DNA of 27,383 nt from JAAYCB01 sp012744395. Lineage in GTDB: Bacteria > Planctomycetota > Planctomycetia > Pirellulales > Thermoguttaceae. Positions 1 to 7,159 of this stretch are shown piece by piece. The notes beneath the pieces are model-generated. The model ran no database searches. It saw only the letters and a list, made by a program, of their open reading frames with translations, and was not told the origin of the DNA. Positions within the stretch are counted from its first letter, which is position 1; each line of letters begins with the position of its first letter. The translations under genes were made by a program, and so were the position numbers. The stretch lies in NCBI GenBank assembly GCA_028703175.1, contig JAQVNJ010000085.1:1-27383 (forward strand), read 5' to 3'.

Positions 1-439
1 TCGACGATCCCTGGCATCCGGTAACCCTCCGTGGTTCGCGTACGCCGCCGGTCGCCATCTCGCTGGCAACCGGCCGCCGTGCTTGGCGTCCCGCGCGCCG
101 CTCCGGCTCGCGTGCGCCATGCGAGTTCTGCGCCTTTTTACCGATTTTGCCCAGTTTTCGTAAGGCCAAAACGCGTTCTGCAAAACTTCAGTTCTAATGC
201 AGCGGGCATGCGGGTCCGAAATGAGCCGAGTTCGGTTCATGAGCATTTGCCACCGCAAGCGTGTCACGCGAGCATCTGGGAGTCACACTAGCGGTAACTG
301 TGTACATGCTTAGATTATCACTGCCCGGAAGAACCGCTCGCCAAGAACCAAGTGATGTACACGGACTCGTGCGCATTCACGGCCCCGGGACGAGGCGCGA
401 GAGGTAGTCCCCGTGAACGATCACCAGGACGCCGGCCGT
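1..439. other. Intergenic region without a supported gene
   Basis: Short open frames occur on both strands, but none resembles a protein family, has a convincing ribosome binding site, or shows a protein-like composition. Two weak inverted repeats are visible: an 8-base arm GTGTACAT at 300-307 against ATGTACAC at 355-362, and CGTGAACG at 412-419 against CGTTCACG at 437-444. The second overlaps the stop codon of the M20 gene and could be part of its transcript end. I see no tRNA, CRISPR or insertion sequence. The upstream neighbour lies outside the window. Confidence 0.6.
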
Positions 440-1729
440 TCACGGCGCCAGAAGCTCCAGCGCCGCGGCGCTCATCGCCGCGATCCCGGCAACCAGCGCG
501 GGGCGGACTTCGGGCTGGTAGCGGGGGGTGTGCAGCGAGCAGGAGCCATCCCGCAACTTGAACCGCTCAGCGGTGGCCGTCCCCAGGCCAAACATGAAGA
601 TCGGAACGCCCCCGCGCCCGAATACGCCGAAATCCTCCGACGTCATCGACGGCGGAACCTCGATCACCCGCGTCTCTCCAACCTCGCGGCGGAAGACCGG
701 CACGAGCCGCTCAACCAGGGCCGGTTCGTTGAAGACGGCGTCGACCTGCCGCGTGGCACGGACCTCCGGCGGCGGGGCGCCCATCGATTCGGCAATTCCC
801 GCGGCGCGCTGGGCGATCGCCTCGTGAATCTGATCGCGGACCGCTTCCGAGTAGGTGCGGACCGTGAGCTTCAATTCGCACGTGTCGGGGATGATGTTGT
901 GCTTCGTGCCGCCGTGGATCGCGCCGACGGTGACCACCGCCGGCTCGACCGGATCGATCTGGCGGCTGACGATCGTCTGTAGCGCGAGGATCAGCTGGGC
1001 GGCCTGGACGATCGGGTCCTTGGTGGTGTGGGGCCGGGCGCCGTGCCCGCCGGCGCCGCGGACAACGATGTCGACGACGTCGGAGGCGGCGCTGGAGAAA
1101 CCGGCGCGGTGGGCAATCGTCCCCGCCGGCAGTTCGGCGGCGACGTGCAGAGCCAGCGCGAAGTCGGGCTTGCCGAATCGTTCGTAAAGCCCGTCGTCGA
1201 GCATCGCCTTGGCGCCGAGGACCCGCTCCTCGGCCGGTTGGCCGACCAGCAGGATCGTGCCCCGCCACCGGTCGCGATTCTCCGCGAGATAGCGGGCGAC
1301 GCCGATCAAATTGGTCATATGCAGGTCGTGGCCGCAGGCGTGCATCACGCCGACCGTGCCGTCCCCTTCCGGATTCTCGGTACGGACCCGGCTGGCGTAG
1401 GGCAGGCCGGTCTCTTCCACGATCGGCAAGGCGTCCAGGTCGGTGCGGATCAGCAACCGTTTGCCGTCGCCGTTTTCAAGCACGCCCACCAGCCCGTGCC
1501 CCCCGATGCCGGTGGTCACCGCCGCGCCGGCGGCCCGAAGCTCCTTCGCCACGAGCCGGGCTGTCTCCACCTCGTGGAGCGAGAGTTCCGGGTTGGCGTG
1601 CAGATGCTGGTAAATCGGCACAAGCTGGTCAACGTGGTCTTCCGCCCACTTGGCCGGATCGGCCGCCCAGGCGGCTAGCGGGGCCAGAACGAGAAGCACG
1701 AGGCAGCGGAGGGTCTTGGAATGGTTCAT
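440..1729 (-). CDS. Secreted M20-family metallopeptidase / amidohydrolase
   Basis: A 429-residue protein that begins with a signal peptide (about residues 1-22, LVLLVLAPLAAWA core), so it should act outside the cytoplasm. It matches the M20D amidohydrolase family, relatives of IAA-amino-acid and N-acyl-amino-acid hydrolases, which split an amide bond with two metal ions. Visible metal and catalytic residues: HACGHD at 130-135 (Cys132 and His134 as ligands), PAEE at 166-169 (catalytic Glu), ALHV with His195, GGHGARPH of the lid domain, and the SLHTPRY His near the C terminus. The length is normal for the family. The ATG at 1729 has no Shine-Dalgarno sequence; five tandem heptamers end 8 nt before it. 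It follows the double-MBL gene on the same strand after 106 bases. The substrate cannot be told from sequence. Confidence 0.93.
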   Translation of the reverse strand: MNHSKTLRCLVLLVLAPLAAWAADPAKWAEDHVDQLVPIYQHLHANPELSLHEVETARLVAKELRAAGAAVTTGIGGHGLVGVLENGDGKRLLIRTDLDALPIVEETGLPYASRVRTENPEGDGTVGVMHACGHDLHMTNLIGVARYLAENRDRWRGTILLVGQPAEERVLGAKAMLDDGLYERFGKPDFALALHVAAELPAGTIAHRAGFSSAASDVVDIVVRGAGGHGARPHTTKDPIVQAAQLILALQTIVSRQIDPVEPAVVTVGAIHGGTKHNIIPDTCELKLTVRTYSEAVRDQIHEAIAQRAAGIAESMGAPPPEVRATRQVDAVFNEPALVERLVPVFRREVGETRVIEVPPSMTSEDFGVFGRGGVPIFMFGLGTATAERFKLRDGSCSLHTPRYQPEVRPALVAGIAAMSAAALELLAP

Positions 1730-1737
1730 CGTAGTGG

Positions 1738-1772
1738 TTTTCAGTTTTCAGTTTTCAGTGTTCAGTGTTCAG
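1738..1772 (-). repeat. Five tandem heptamers (CTGAAnn) upstream of the M20 gene
   Basis: Read on the minus strand this is CTGAACA twice followed by CTGAAAA three times, ending 8 nt before the M20 start codon. A related array, CTGAACC three times, lies at 11850-11870, again in sense orientation just before a start codon. Heptameric short tandem repeats of this kind are known as dispersed repeats in cyanobacteria (STRR). Here the function is unknown. Confidence 0.85.
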
Positions 1773-1779
1773 TTGTTTC

Positions 1780-1834
1780 TCTGGTTCCCAAGCGCCCGCT
1801 CTTCGTCTGGTTCCCAAGCTCCCGCTTGGGGACC
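1780..1834 (-). terminator. Direct repeat with an 11-bp hairpin after the double-MBL gene
   Basis: Two 21-base copies at 1780-1800 and 1806-1826 differ at one base (core GGTTCCCAAGC). The second copy forms a hairpin with arms 1809-1819 and 1824-1834 (10 of 11 paired) around a 4-base loop, starting one base after the stop codon of the double-MBL gene. It has the position of a terminator but no T-run follows, so it may instead be a dispersed palindromic repeat of the genome. Confidence 0.5.
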
Positions 1835-1835
1835 T

Positions 1836-3788
1836 TTACTGCACGACGAGAATCGCTTCGCTGAACTCGGGCAGGCTGCGGTCGCCGTAGCGGACGTCGA
1901 TGGCCAGCGGATAGCGGCCCGGCTGGGCGTCGCCGGGAATCTGGACCCGCACCTCAAGGGGCGTTTCCTGCTTGGCGGGCAGTTCGCCTTCCGCCCAGGG
2001 TGTCGCTGGCTCGCCGCCACGGCGCCAGCTCCTGGGGACGACCAGGCGAGCGGCGGCCTTCGCCGCCCCGGCCGAGTGATTGGTGACGAAGACCTGGACG
2101 CTCACGTGTTCGCCCGGGCCTGCCGACTGCTCGTAGGGAAACGCCCGCACCCACGATTCGTCCATCCCGTAGTTGGCGTGGTCCCAAGGGAACAGCCGGC
2201 CGAAGAGTTCCTCGCGCTCGCGGAGGTTCTCTTGCATCGCGCGGTACTGGTCGGCGGTGAAGTCGAAGGCGACGTCGACGTGGCAGTTGAACACGTCGGT
2301 CGGGTTGATCCGCTGGATCAGATCGAGGCACGCCTGGAAACCGGCGCCGCGGCCGAGCCAGTTGCGATTCTGGGCGCAATAATCGTCGATTCCGGCGGGC
2401 GTGAACGAGTCGCCGGCGAAAAACATCCGCCGCCCGCCCCCCTCGACCAGGAGACCCCCGTGATAAAGCGTTTGCCCCGGCAGATGATACGGCGTCATCG
2501 TGAACTCGCGCCACTGCCACGATTGGCCGTGAGCGGGGACCTTGTCGACCCGGGCGACGCTCGGCGAGATGCAGGGGATCCGCCAGGCGGTCGGGTCGGC
2601 GATCACCTCGGCCACATGCCGGTCGGCATAACAGGGGCAATCGAATGATTCTTGAAAGGCCGGGATCGCCGCCGTGTGGTCGTCGTGGTAGTGGGTGATC
2701 CACAGACCGTCAACGCTCTTGACGCGGCCCTCGCGGATCAGCTTCTTCAAGTCGTCGATCCGCCGCTCGTGCCCGCAGTCAATCACGAACGCGGCCTGGT
2801 CGCGCGAGAGGATCACCCAGCTTGTGCCGAGGTGCAGCAGGCAGTCGGGCGCGGGCCTGCCGGGGCGGATCGGCATGTGGCCTGGCCGGCCCTGGAACTC
2901 CTCAAACAGTTCGGGGAAATAATGGCGGAGCGCCGAGACGGCCACGTAGCGATCGTAACAGGCGTTGAGCCGATCGGCGAGGGCGTCGATCGCCGCCTGG
3001 GGCTCGTCCATGATGTTGCCGTGCGCGGGCACGAGCACCTCGGGCGCCGACTGCTTGATCCGCCCCAGCCCTTCCAACAACTCGTCCTTCGCTCCGAGAA
3101 ACCCGTGGTAGTCGCCGATCCGCCGCTTGCCGCGCTGGAAGCCTTTTTGCAGGCTGTACAGCTCCCAGAGCTGGCCGGCGTCGTAGATCGCATCGCCGCA
3201 GAACATCGTCTTGCTTCCGCCAACCTCGACCAGGTAGCTCACCGAGCCATCCGTATGTCCCGGCGTCGCAATCACGGAGATCGACGCCCTGCGCCAGGCG
3301 AACCGATCCCCCGGCTCGACGGTCGCGGCGACGGGAATCGATTCGGTCAGCATCAGCCGGTGGGGATGAAAATTGTAGATGTTCCAGCGTGACTTGGGGT
3401 CGTTCCAGAACGTGGCCACGTTGGCGAACCAGTCGCGCTCCGCGGCGGGGACGGTCGCCGCCGCGCCGGACTGGATGAACCGGTTCGCCCCGCAAGCCTG
3501 GTCGCGGTGATGGTGGGTAAACAGCAGGCGTTCGACCTTCTTGATGCCCAGCTCCGGCAGTACGCCGGCAACCGAGCCGTCGCCGCAATCGATCAGCAGC
3601 GCGGCATCGCCGGCGCGGAGAATGCCGGTGTTGATCGGCCCGCGATAGACGGCAAGGCTGGGGGAGAGTTCCACCACTTCCGCGTGCGGCGCCGCGGGGC
3701 AGGGGGAGCCGCACGGGAGGGAAAGCAGGGAGCAGACCGCTGCGAGGCAGGCTGCCCGGACGGTCGCGCGCGGCGGCGGGAATCTCAC
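1836..3788 (-). CDS. Secreted protein with two tandem metallo-beta-lactamase domains
   Basis: 650 residues from a GTG start at 3788 (GAGG about 8 nt upstream). An N-terminal hydrophobic segment (about 10-33) looks like a signal peptide. The first MBL domain (about 40-265) has THHHRDQ at 91-97, TPGHTDG near 175-181, GD at 198-199 and PAHG at 254-257. The second (about 315-510) has the canonical THYHDDH at 365-371, YHLPGQT with His435, GD at 459-460 and His503. The last 130 residues look like a beta-sandwich with no motif that I recognise. In the first domain the usual final His of HxHxDH is Gln97, so its metal site may bind differently or be weakened. MBL hydrolases act on many esters and lactones; the substrate is unknown. 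The gene lies between the M20 and sialate esterase genes on the same strand. Confidence 0.9.
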   Translation of the reverse strand: MRFPPPRATVRAACLAAVCSLLSLPCGSPCPAAPHAEVVELSPSLAVYRGPINTGILRAGDAALLIDCGDGSVAGVLPELGIKKVERLLFTHHHRDQACGANRFIQSGAAATVPAAERDWFANVATFWNDPKSRWNIYNFHPHRLMLTESIPVAATVEPGDRFAWRRASISVIATPGHTDGSVSYLVEVGGSKTMFCGDAIYDAGQLWELYSLQKGFQRGKRRIGDYHGFLGAKDELLEGLGRIKQSAPEVLVPAHGNIMDEPQAAIDALADRLNACYDRYVAVSALRHYFPELFEEFQGRPGHMPIRPGRPAPDCLLHLGTSWVILSRDQAAFVIDCGHERRIDDLKKLIREGRVKSVDGLWITHYHDDHTAAIPAFQESFDCPCYADRHVAEVIADPTAWRIPCISPSVARVDKVPAHGQSWQWREFTMTPYHLPGQTLYHGGLLVEGGGRRMFFAGDSFTPAGIDDYCAQNRNWLGRGAGFQACLDLIQRINPTDVFNCHVDVAFDFTADQYRAMQENLREREELFGRLFPWDHANYGMDESWVRAFPYEQSAGPGEHVSVQVFVTNHSAGAAKAAARLVVPRSWRRGGEPATPWAEGELPAKQETPLEVRVQIPGDAQPGRYPLAIDVRYGDRSLPEFSEAILVVQ

Positions 3789-3828
3789 GGTTTCGACCTC
3801 GACTGGTGGACGGTGTTGTCGGACACAT

Positions 3829-3849
3829 GCCCGGCGGCTGCCGCCGGGC
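3829..3849 (-). terminator. Hairpin after the sialate O-acetylesterase gene
   Basis: A perfect 9-bp stem (GCCCGGCGG / CCGCCGGGC) closes a 3-base loop 11 bases beyond the esterase stop codon and before the start of the next minus-strand gene. There is no T-run, so termination would be partial or the hairpin may serve as an mRNA end stabiliser. Confidence 0.45.
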
Positions 3850-3860
3850 AGCGGCGCAAG

Positions 3861-6050
3861 TCATTTGCCCATTGTTCGAACGAGGACGCGAAGCCGCTTG
3901 ACCGCGTATTGCGAGGCGTTCGACGTGAACGTCCAGTCCCGGGTTCTGCCCTCGCTGTTGCCGATCCCGATATCCGCGGCGGCCGCGCCCTTCCACTGGT
4001 TGATGGCAAACAGGGTCTGCTTGGCCTGATGGTTGTGGACCTGCATCGAGCCGTAGCCGTCGACGGGCGCGGCGGACATGTCATCGCCGAAATCCCAGAG
4101 GTCGCCGCTGGCGTGGGGGACGTTTGCCGTGTTGGCCGGACCGTAGTTGTTCGGCCAGAACTCGATGTTCCCGCCCTCCAGGCCCGTTCCCGTGACGATC
4201 CCCGGCACGTTCGACACGACGTTGAGCTTGCCGACCGCCTGCTGGAAGCTCGCCTGGCTGGCAAAGGTGGGGACTGCGATCTTGGAGAGATCGTTGGTGA
4301 AGGCATCCATCGACACGTAGACGTAACGGGTCGGCTCGCCGGCCTTCTGGAGTTCGAGGAAGTAGGCGATCCGGTCAAAGGGGGCGGAAACGGCCGCGCG
4401 GCGGTCGACGTTGTATTGGATTTCGGCCCCCAGCCGGGCGAGATCGAGGTCGTAGACCAGCCTGTACTGCTTCGCTTCGTCGACCTTCAAGGCCAGCCAG
4501 TCGCGCTCGGGCACCTCGCCGGCGCGGAAGGGCACGGCCGGCAGCCCTTCCTTGTTCGCCAGGTTCGGCTCGGCCAGCTTGTGCCATGCAAACCGGACGG
4601 CCAGCGGCCGTTTCACCTCCGGCGACGAGAGCACGACCGAATCGCCGTCGATGGCCGCCTCGGCCGGCACGAAATCCGTCTCTTCGCCAATGATCTCAAA
4701 CCAGCTGAGCGGCTTGCCGTCGCGGGCGACCAGGCCGCCGCCAGCGTGGTCGAACATCACGCGGAGCTTGCCGCCCTCCAGCGCCAGCGACTTGAACGTC
4801 GGACCGCTGTAGACGAGCCCCTCGCGGCCGTAGGTCTTGGCCAGGGCGATCCGCGCCAGCCGCGCGCCGACATCCTGTTTGTTCCGCGGGTGGATGTCCT
4901 TGAGGTTGCCGATGTCGTGGACAACGGCCATGCCCGTATTGGGAATCTCCAGGGCCTTGGCCTGGGCCTCCCAGAAAGCGGGGAGGACGGCCGGCTCGCT
5001 GCCGTACTGGTAGGGAGCGATCTGGACGTAGAGGAAGGGGAACGCCCCCTGGTTCCAGACCTGCCGCCAGCCGCCGACCAGCGCCTTCATCTTGTCGAAG
5101 TAGAGCATCCCCTCCACGTGGTTCGATTCCCCCTGGTACCAGATAGCGCCGCGAATCGCAAACGGCACGAGCGGGTGGATCATCCCGTTGTAGAGCGTCG
5201 CGGGCGCCTGGTGGCCGGCCAGCGGCAGGAGCTCCGCGGGATAGGCCGGCGATCCGTCCAGCGGCAGCTCGCCGGCCAGAGCGGTCTTCGCCTTGCCGAG
5301 CCAGGTTTCGAGGTCTTCGAGATAGGTCCGCAGCCGTGCCTTGTACGACGGATCGGCCGGGTCGGCGAGTTTGACTTGCCGGTAGATGTCCGCGAGGTTC
5401 GGCTCCCCGGCAAACCCGCAAGGAGGCGTCCAGGGCTCGATCCGGGTCCCGCCCCACGAGGAGTTGATCAGGCCGACCGGCACCTTCAGCTCCTTGTGCA
5501 GCGCGCGGCCAAAGAAGAAGCCCACGGCGGTGTACGCGCCGGCGGTCTGCGGCGTGCAGACCGTCCAGGCGGCGTTGACGTCATCCTGCGGAAAACCGGC
5601 CGGGGTCTTGGGAATCTGGATGTGCCGAATCTGCGGATAGTCGGCCGCCGCGATCTCGTCGGCCGCGCGGTCGCAGTTGGCGACGACCCATTCCATGTTC
5701 GACTGGCCGGAACAGAGCCAGACCTCGCCGATGAGCAGGTCTTCCAGGCGGATGGTATTCTTGCCGGAGACGGTCAAATCGGTGGGACCACCGGCCGGTT
5801 GGGCGGGCAGGGTGACCCGCCAGGCGCCGTCGTCGCCGGCCGTGGCCGTCTCCGCCCGGCCGCTGCCGAGCTTGACGCTGACCTTCTCCCCCGGATCGGC
5901 CCAGCCCCAGACGGGAATCGGCATCTCCCGCTGCAAAACCATCTTCGGTCCGAAAATCTTGGGCAGGCGGACATCCGCCCGGCAGGCCGCGCCGATCCAC
6001 AGGCCGGCGAGGCCAACCGCGGCCACAAGGAACAACCGTTTGCAGTTCAT
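3861..6050 (-). CDS. Secreted sialate O-acetylesterase (SASA family)
   Basis: 729 residues. I chose the ATG at 6050 because GGAGAG lies 4 nt upstream; an in-frame ATG at 6083 would add 11 residues and has no such site. The N terminus is a signal peptide (about 1-25). SASA-type hydrolases remove O-acetyl groups from sialic acids and other acetylated sugars. The nucleophile motif is SGQSNM with Ser117, followed by the family motif WYQGESN (about 304-310) and the catalytic DIHP with Asp385 and His387. A C-terminal part of about 200 residues, rich in Asn, Gly and aromatic residues (for example near GGNIEFWPNNYG), lies beyond the esterase and is not a domain I can name; it may bind carbohydrate. 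The role is probably polysaccharide breakdown outside the cytoplasm. Confidence 0.92.
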   Translation of the reverse strand: MNCKRLFLVAAVGLAGLWIGAACRADVRLPKIFGPKMVLQREMPIPVWGWADPGEKVSVKLGSGRAETATAGDDGAWRVTLPAQPAGGPTDLTVSGKNTIRLEDLLIGEVWLCSGQSNMEWVVANCDRAADEIAAADYPQIRHIQIPKTPAGFPQDDVNAAWTVCTPQTAGAYTAVGFFFGRALHKELKVPVGLINSSWGGTRIEPWTPPCGFAGEPNLADIYRQVKLADPADPSYKARLRTYLEDLETWLGKAKTALAGELPLDGSPAYPAELLPLAGHQAPATLYNGMIHPLVPFAIRGAIWYQGESNHVEGMLYFDKMKALVGGWRQVWNQGAFPFLYVQIAPYQYGSEPAVLPAFWEAQAKALEIPNTGMAVVHDIGNLKDIHPRNKQDVGARLARIALAKTYGREGLVYSGPTFKSLALEGGKLRVMFDHAGGGLVARDGKPLSWFEIIGEETDFVPAEAAIDGDSVVLSSPEVKRPLAVRFAWHKLAEPNLANKEGLPAVPFRAGEVPERDWLALKVDEAKQYRLVYDLDLARLGAEIQYNVDRRAAVSAPFDRIAYFLELQKAGEPTRYVYVSMDAFTNDLSKIAVPTFASQASFQQAVGKLNVVSNVPGIVTGTGLEGGNIEFWPNNYGPANTANVPHASGDLWDFGDDMSAAPVDGYGSMQVHNHQAKQTLFAINQWKGAAAADIGIGNSEGRTRDWTFTSNASQYAVKRLRVLVRTMGK

Positions 6051-6126
6051 GGGACTCTCCAGTTGCATGGAAACGCGCGGCAAATCGCCACCAGCGCGCA
6101 GCGCTCAGCAGGCTCGCACGGGGCTC

Positions 6127-6156
6127 ATTGTACAGACCCGGCGGCGGCGGTGCCAC
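6127..6156 (-). promoter_or_regulatory. Candidate sigma-70 promoter of the sialate esterase gene
   Basis: On the minus strand GTGGCA (4 of 6 to the -35 consensus) is followed after 18 bases by TACAAT (5 of 6 to the -10 consensus). Transcription would begin near 6120, leaving a leader of about 70 bases before the ATG at 6050. This is a motif match only. Confidence 0.35.
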
Positions 6157-6360
6157 GTGGCTGGGGAGGTGAAGACTGGTCTATTCTGGTTTTGCCGTTT
6201 TTGTTCCATGGTTGTCTTTTCGTAGCACTGAAAACAGCAGAAGCTGGTGACGGCTAAGGTTTTCACCTCGCCACGCCTTACTCGTTTTTTTCGTCCCGTC
6301 CCGAAGGGACACCCCTAAGTGGTCCATTTCAGAAATGATGTCAGGGTTCCTTCAATGATG

Positions 6361-6413
6361 TAGGTTGGGCGTTCCCGCCCGACAAAGAACGACGGGCAGG
6401 AATGCCCATCCTA
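6361..6413. repeat. Imperfect 21-bp palindrome inside the MITE-like element
   Basis: Arms 6361-6381 and 6393-6413 pair at 18 of 21 positions around an 11-base loop. The three mismatches keep the hairpin strong. The left arm reads TAGGTTGGGCGTTCCCGCCC. It resembles the dispersed extragenic palindromes common in large bacterial genomes, and may be cargo or a secondary insertion in the element. Confidence 0.8.
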
Positions 6414-6416
6414 CCA

Positions 6417-6587
6417 ATGAGCTTGCACGATCTTCAATCTCGCCGCACCGCCGGGCCTCCGGGGCTTGAATCCGCATCTCCCGATCACGGTCCACTACCG
6501 CCATCTTCCGCCGAGTTCGTATCGCTCTTGAGCGAAATGCTGCAGCGATTGCGCGACATTAAAGGAACCGCTCTCGACGGGCGCTAG
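6417..6587 (+). CDS. Small open frame inside the MITE-like element, doubtful
   Basis: A 56-residue frame starts at an ATG four bases after the palindrome and ends exactly where the right terminal repeat begins. Its C-terminal half (EFVSLLSEMLQRLRDIKG) has an amphipathic helical look. There is no Shine-Dalgarno sequence and I recognise no family. It may be a captured gene fragment or chance; confidence that it is expressed is low. Confidence 0.15.
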   Translation: MSLHDLQSRRTAGPPGLESASPDHGPLPPSSAEFVSLLSEMLQRLRDIKGTALDGR

Positions 6588-6746
6588 GAACCTTGACATC
6601 ATTTCTAAAATGGACCACTAAGCCAGCCCATCGTCCCGAAGGGACACCCCTAAGCCAGCCCAGGGTGGAGCACGGCGAGTCGGGAGCCGCGCAAAACGCG
6701 GCCAGCCCCAACCGGGCGGTCCTAAGAAAGTGGATAACCGCCTTCG

Positions 6747-7064
6747 TCAATCCCAGGCGTAGCGCTGATCGAGTGTGACCCCATGCCTTTGGCAGAGCGC
6801 CCGAGACTCGTCCTGGAACGAGATTCGCTTGTGGTGCTCCTCCTGATTGGCGATTGTAGAGTCGAATTTGCTCAGCATTTGACTGACTTGCGGAAAAGAT
6901 CCCATAACCGGTCCGCCATTGGAAATCACTCCGCCCCGGTCGCTCGTTTCTTGATCCATTTGGACGTTTCCGTTTTCAATTTCTTGGTGACGTCCATGCG
7001 TTGTGAATTTGCGCGAGAGCAGACACAAAGCGTGGAGATGGTCGGCAGCGCCGCCGATTGAGGA
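6747..7064 (-). pseudogene. IS200/IS605-like (Y1/HUH) transposase relic, truncated and frameshifted
   Basis: Reading the minus strand in three frames recovers consecutive pieces of an IS200-type transposase. First comes GGAADHLHALCLLSRK, whose DHLHAL is the HUH metal-binding motif (near 7030-7043). Next is MDVTKKLKTETSKWIKKR (near 6940-6995) in another frame. Then GYGIFSASQSNAEQIRLY (near 6855-6908), with the likely catalytic Tyr, in a third. Finally, back in the first frame, come EEHHKRISFQDE and the C-terminal HGVTLDQRYAWD ending at 6747. At least three shifts and an in-frame stop (after GAE) break it. About the first 50-60 residues of the family are missing. No matching IS ends are visible. 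It cannot make a working enzyme. Confidence 0.85.
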
Positions 7065-7159
7065 GCGCGGGTAAACTGAAAAGTGAACGATCTTCAAATC
7101 GGGCGGTCCGAAAGGGCGAAACACGCATCGGCCGCTCCTTCCGCCGCCGCGTGCGCCGC

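Larger units (their letters stand above)
6320..6617. mobile_element. MITE-like non-autonomous element, 298 bp, with 5-bp target duplication
   Basis: Terminal inverted repeats at 6320-6350 and 6587-6617 match at 29 of 31 positions (TGGTCCATTT at one end, AAATGGACCA at the other). CTAAG flanks both ends (6315-6319 and 6618-6622), as expected for a target-site duplication, and removing the element restores a tandem repeat copy. The element is too short to encode a transposase and would have been moved by one supplied in trans. Ends starting with 5'-TG occur in several families (IS3, IS21, IS481), so I do not assign one. Inside are a large palindrome and a 56-codon open frame. Confidence 0.82.
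6297..6662. repeat. Two tandem copies of a 32-bp repeat, the first split by an insertion
   Basis: The intact copy is 6631-6662 and contains the small hairpin GTCCCGAAGGGAC. The copy before it is split: its left part is 6297-6319 and its right part runs from 6618 to 6630. Joining the two at the shared CTAAG restores the repeat exactly apart from its first base. This shows that the sequence between them was inserted later. The sequence after the second copy (6663-6746, beginning GGGTGGAGC) looks like further dispersed-repeat material without coding signs. Confidence 0.85.

Noticed and set aside
31..291. 86-codon open frame at the left edge
   Set aside because: No ribosome binding site, Arg/Pro-rich composition of a frame artefact, and no family resemblance.
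1738..1772. CRISPR-like array
   Set aside because: Units are 7 bases without spacers; it is a simple tandem repeat.
3507..6257. Very long plus-strand open frame (about 916 codons) opposite the MBL and sialate esterase genes
   Set aside because: Its translation has no family features and is a mirror of codon bias in GC-rich genes; the minus-strand genes carry catalytic motifs.
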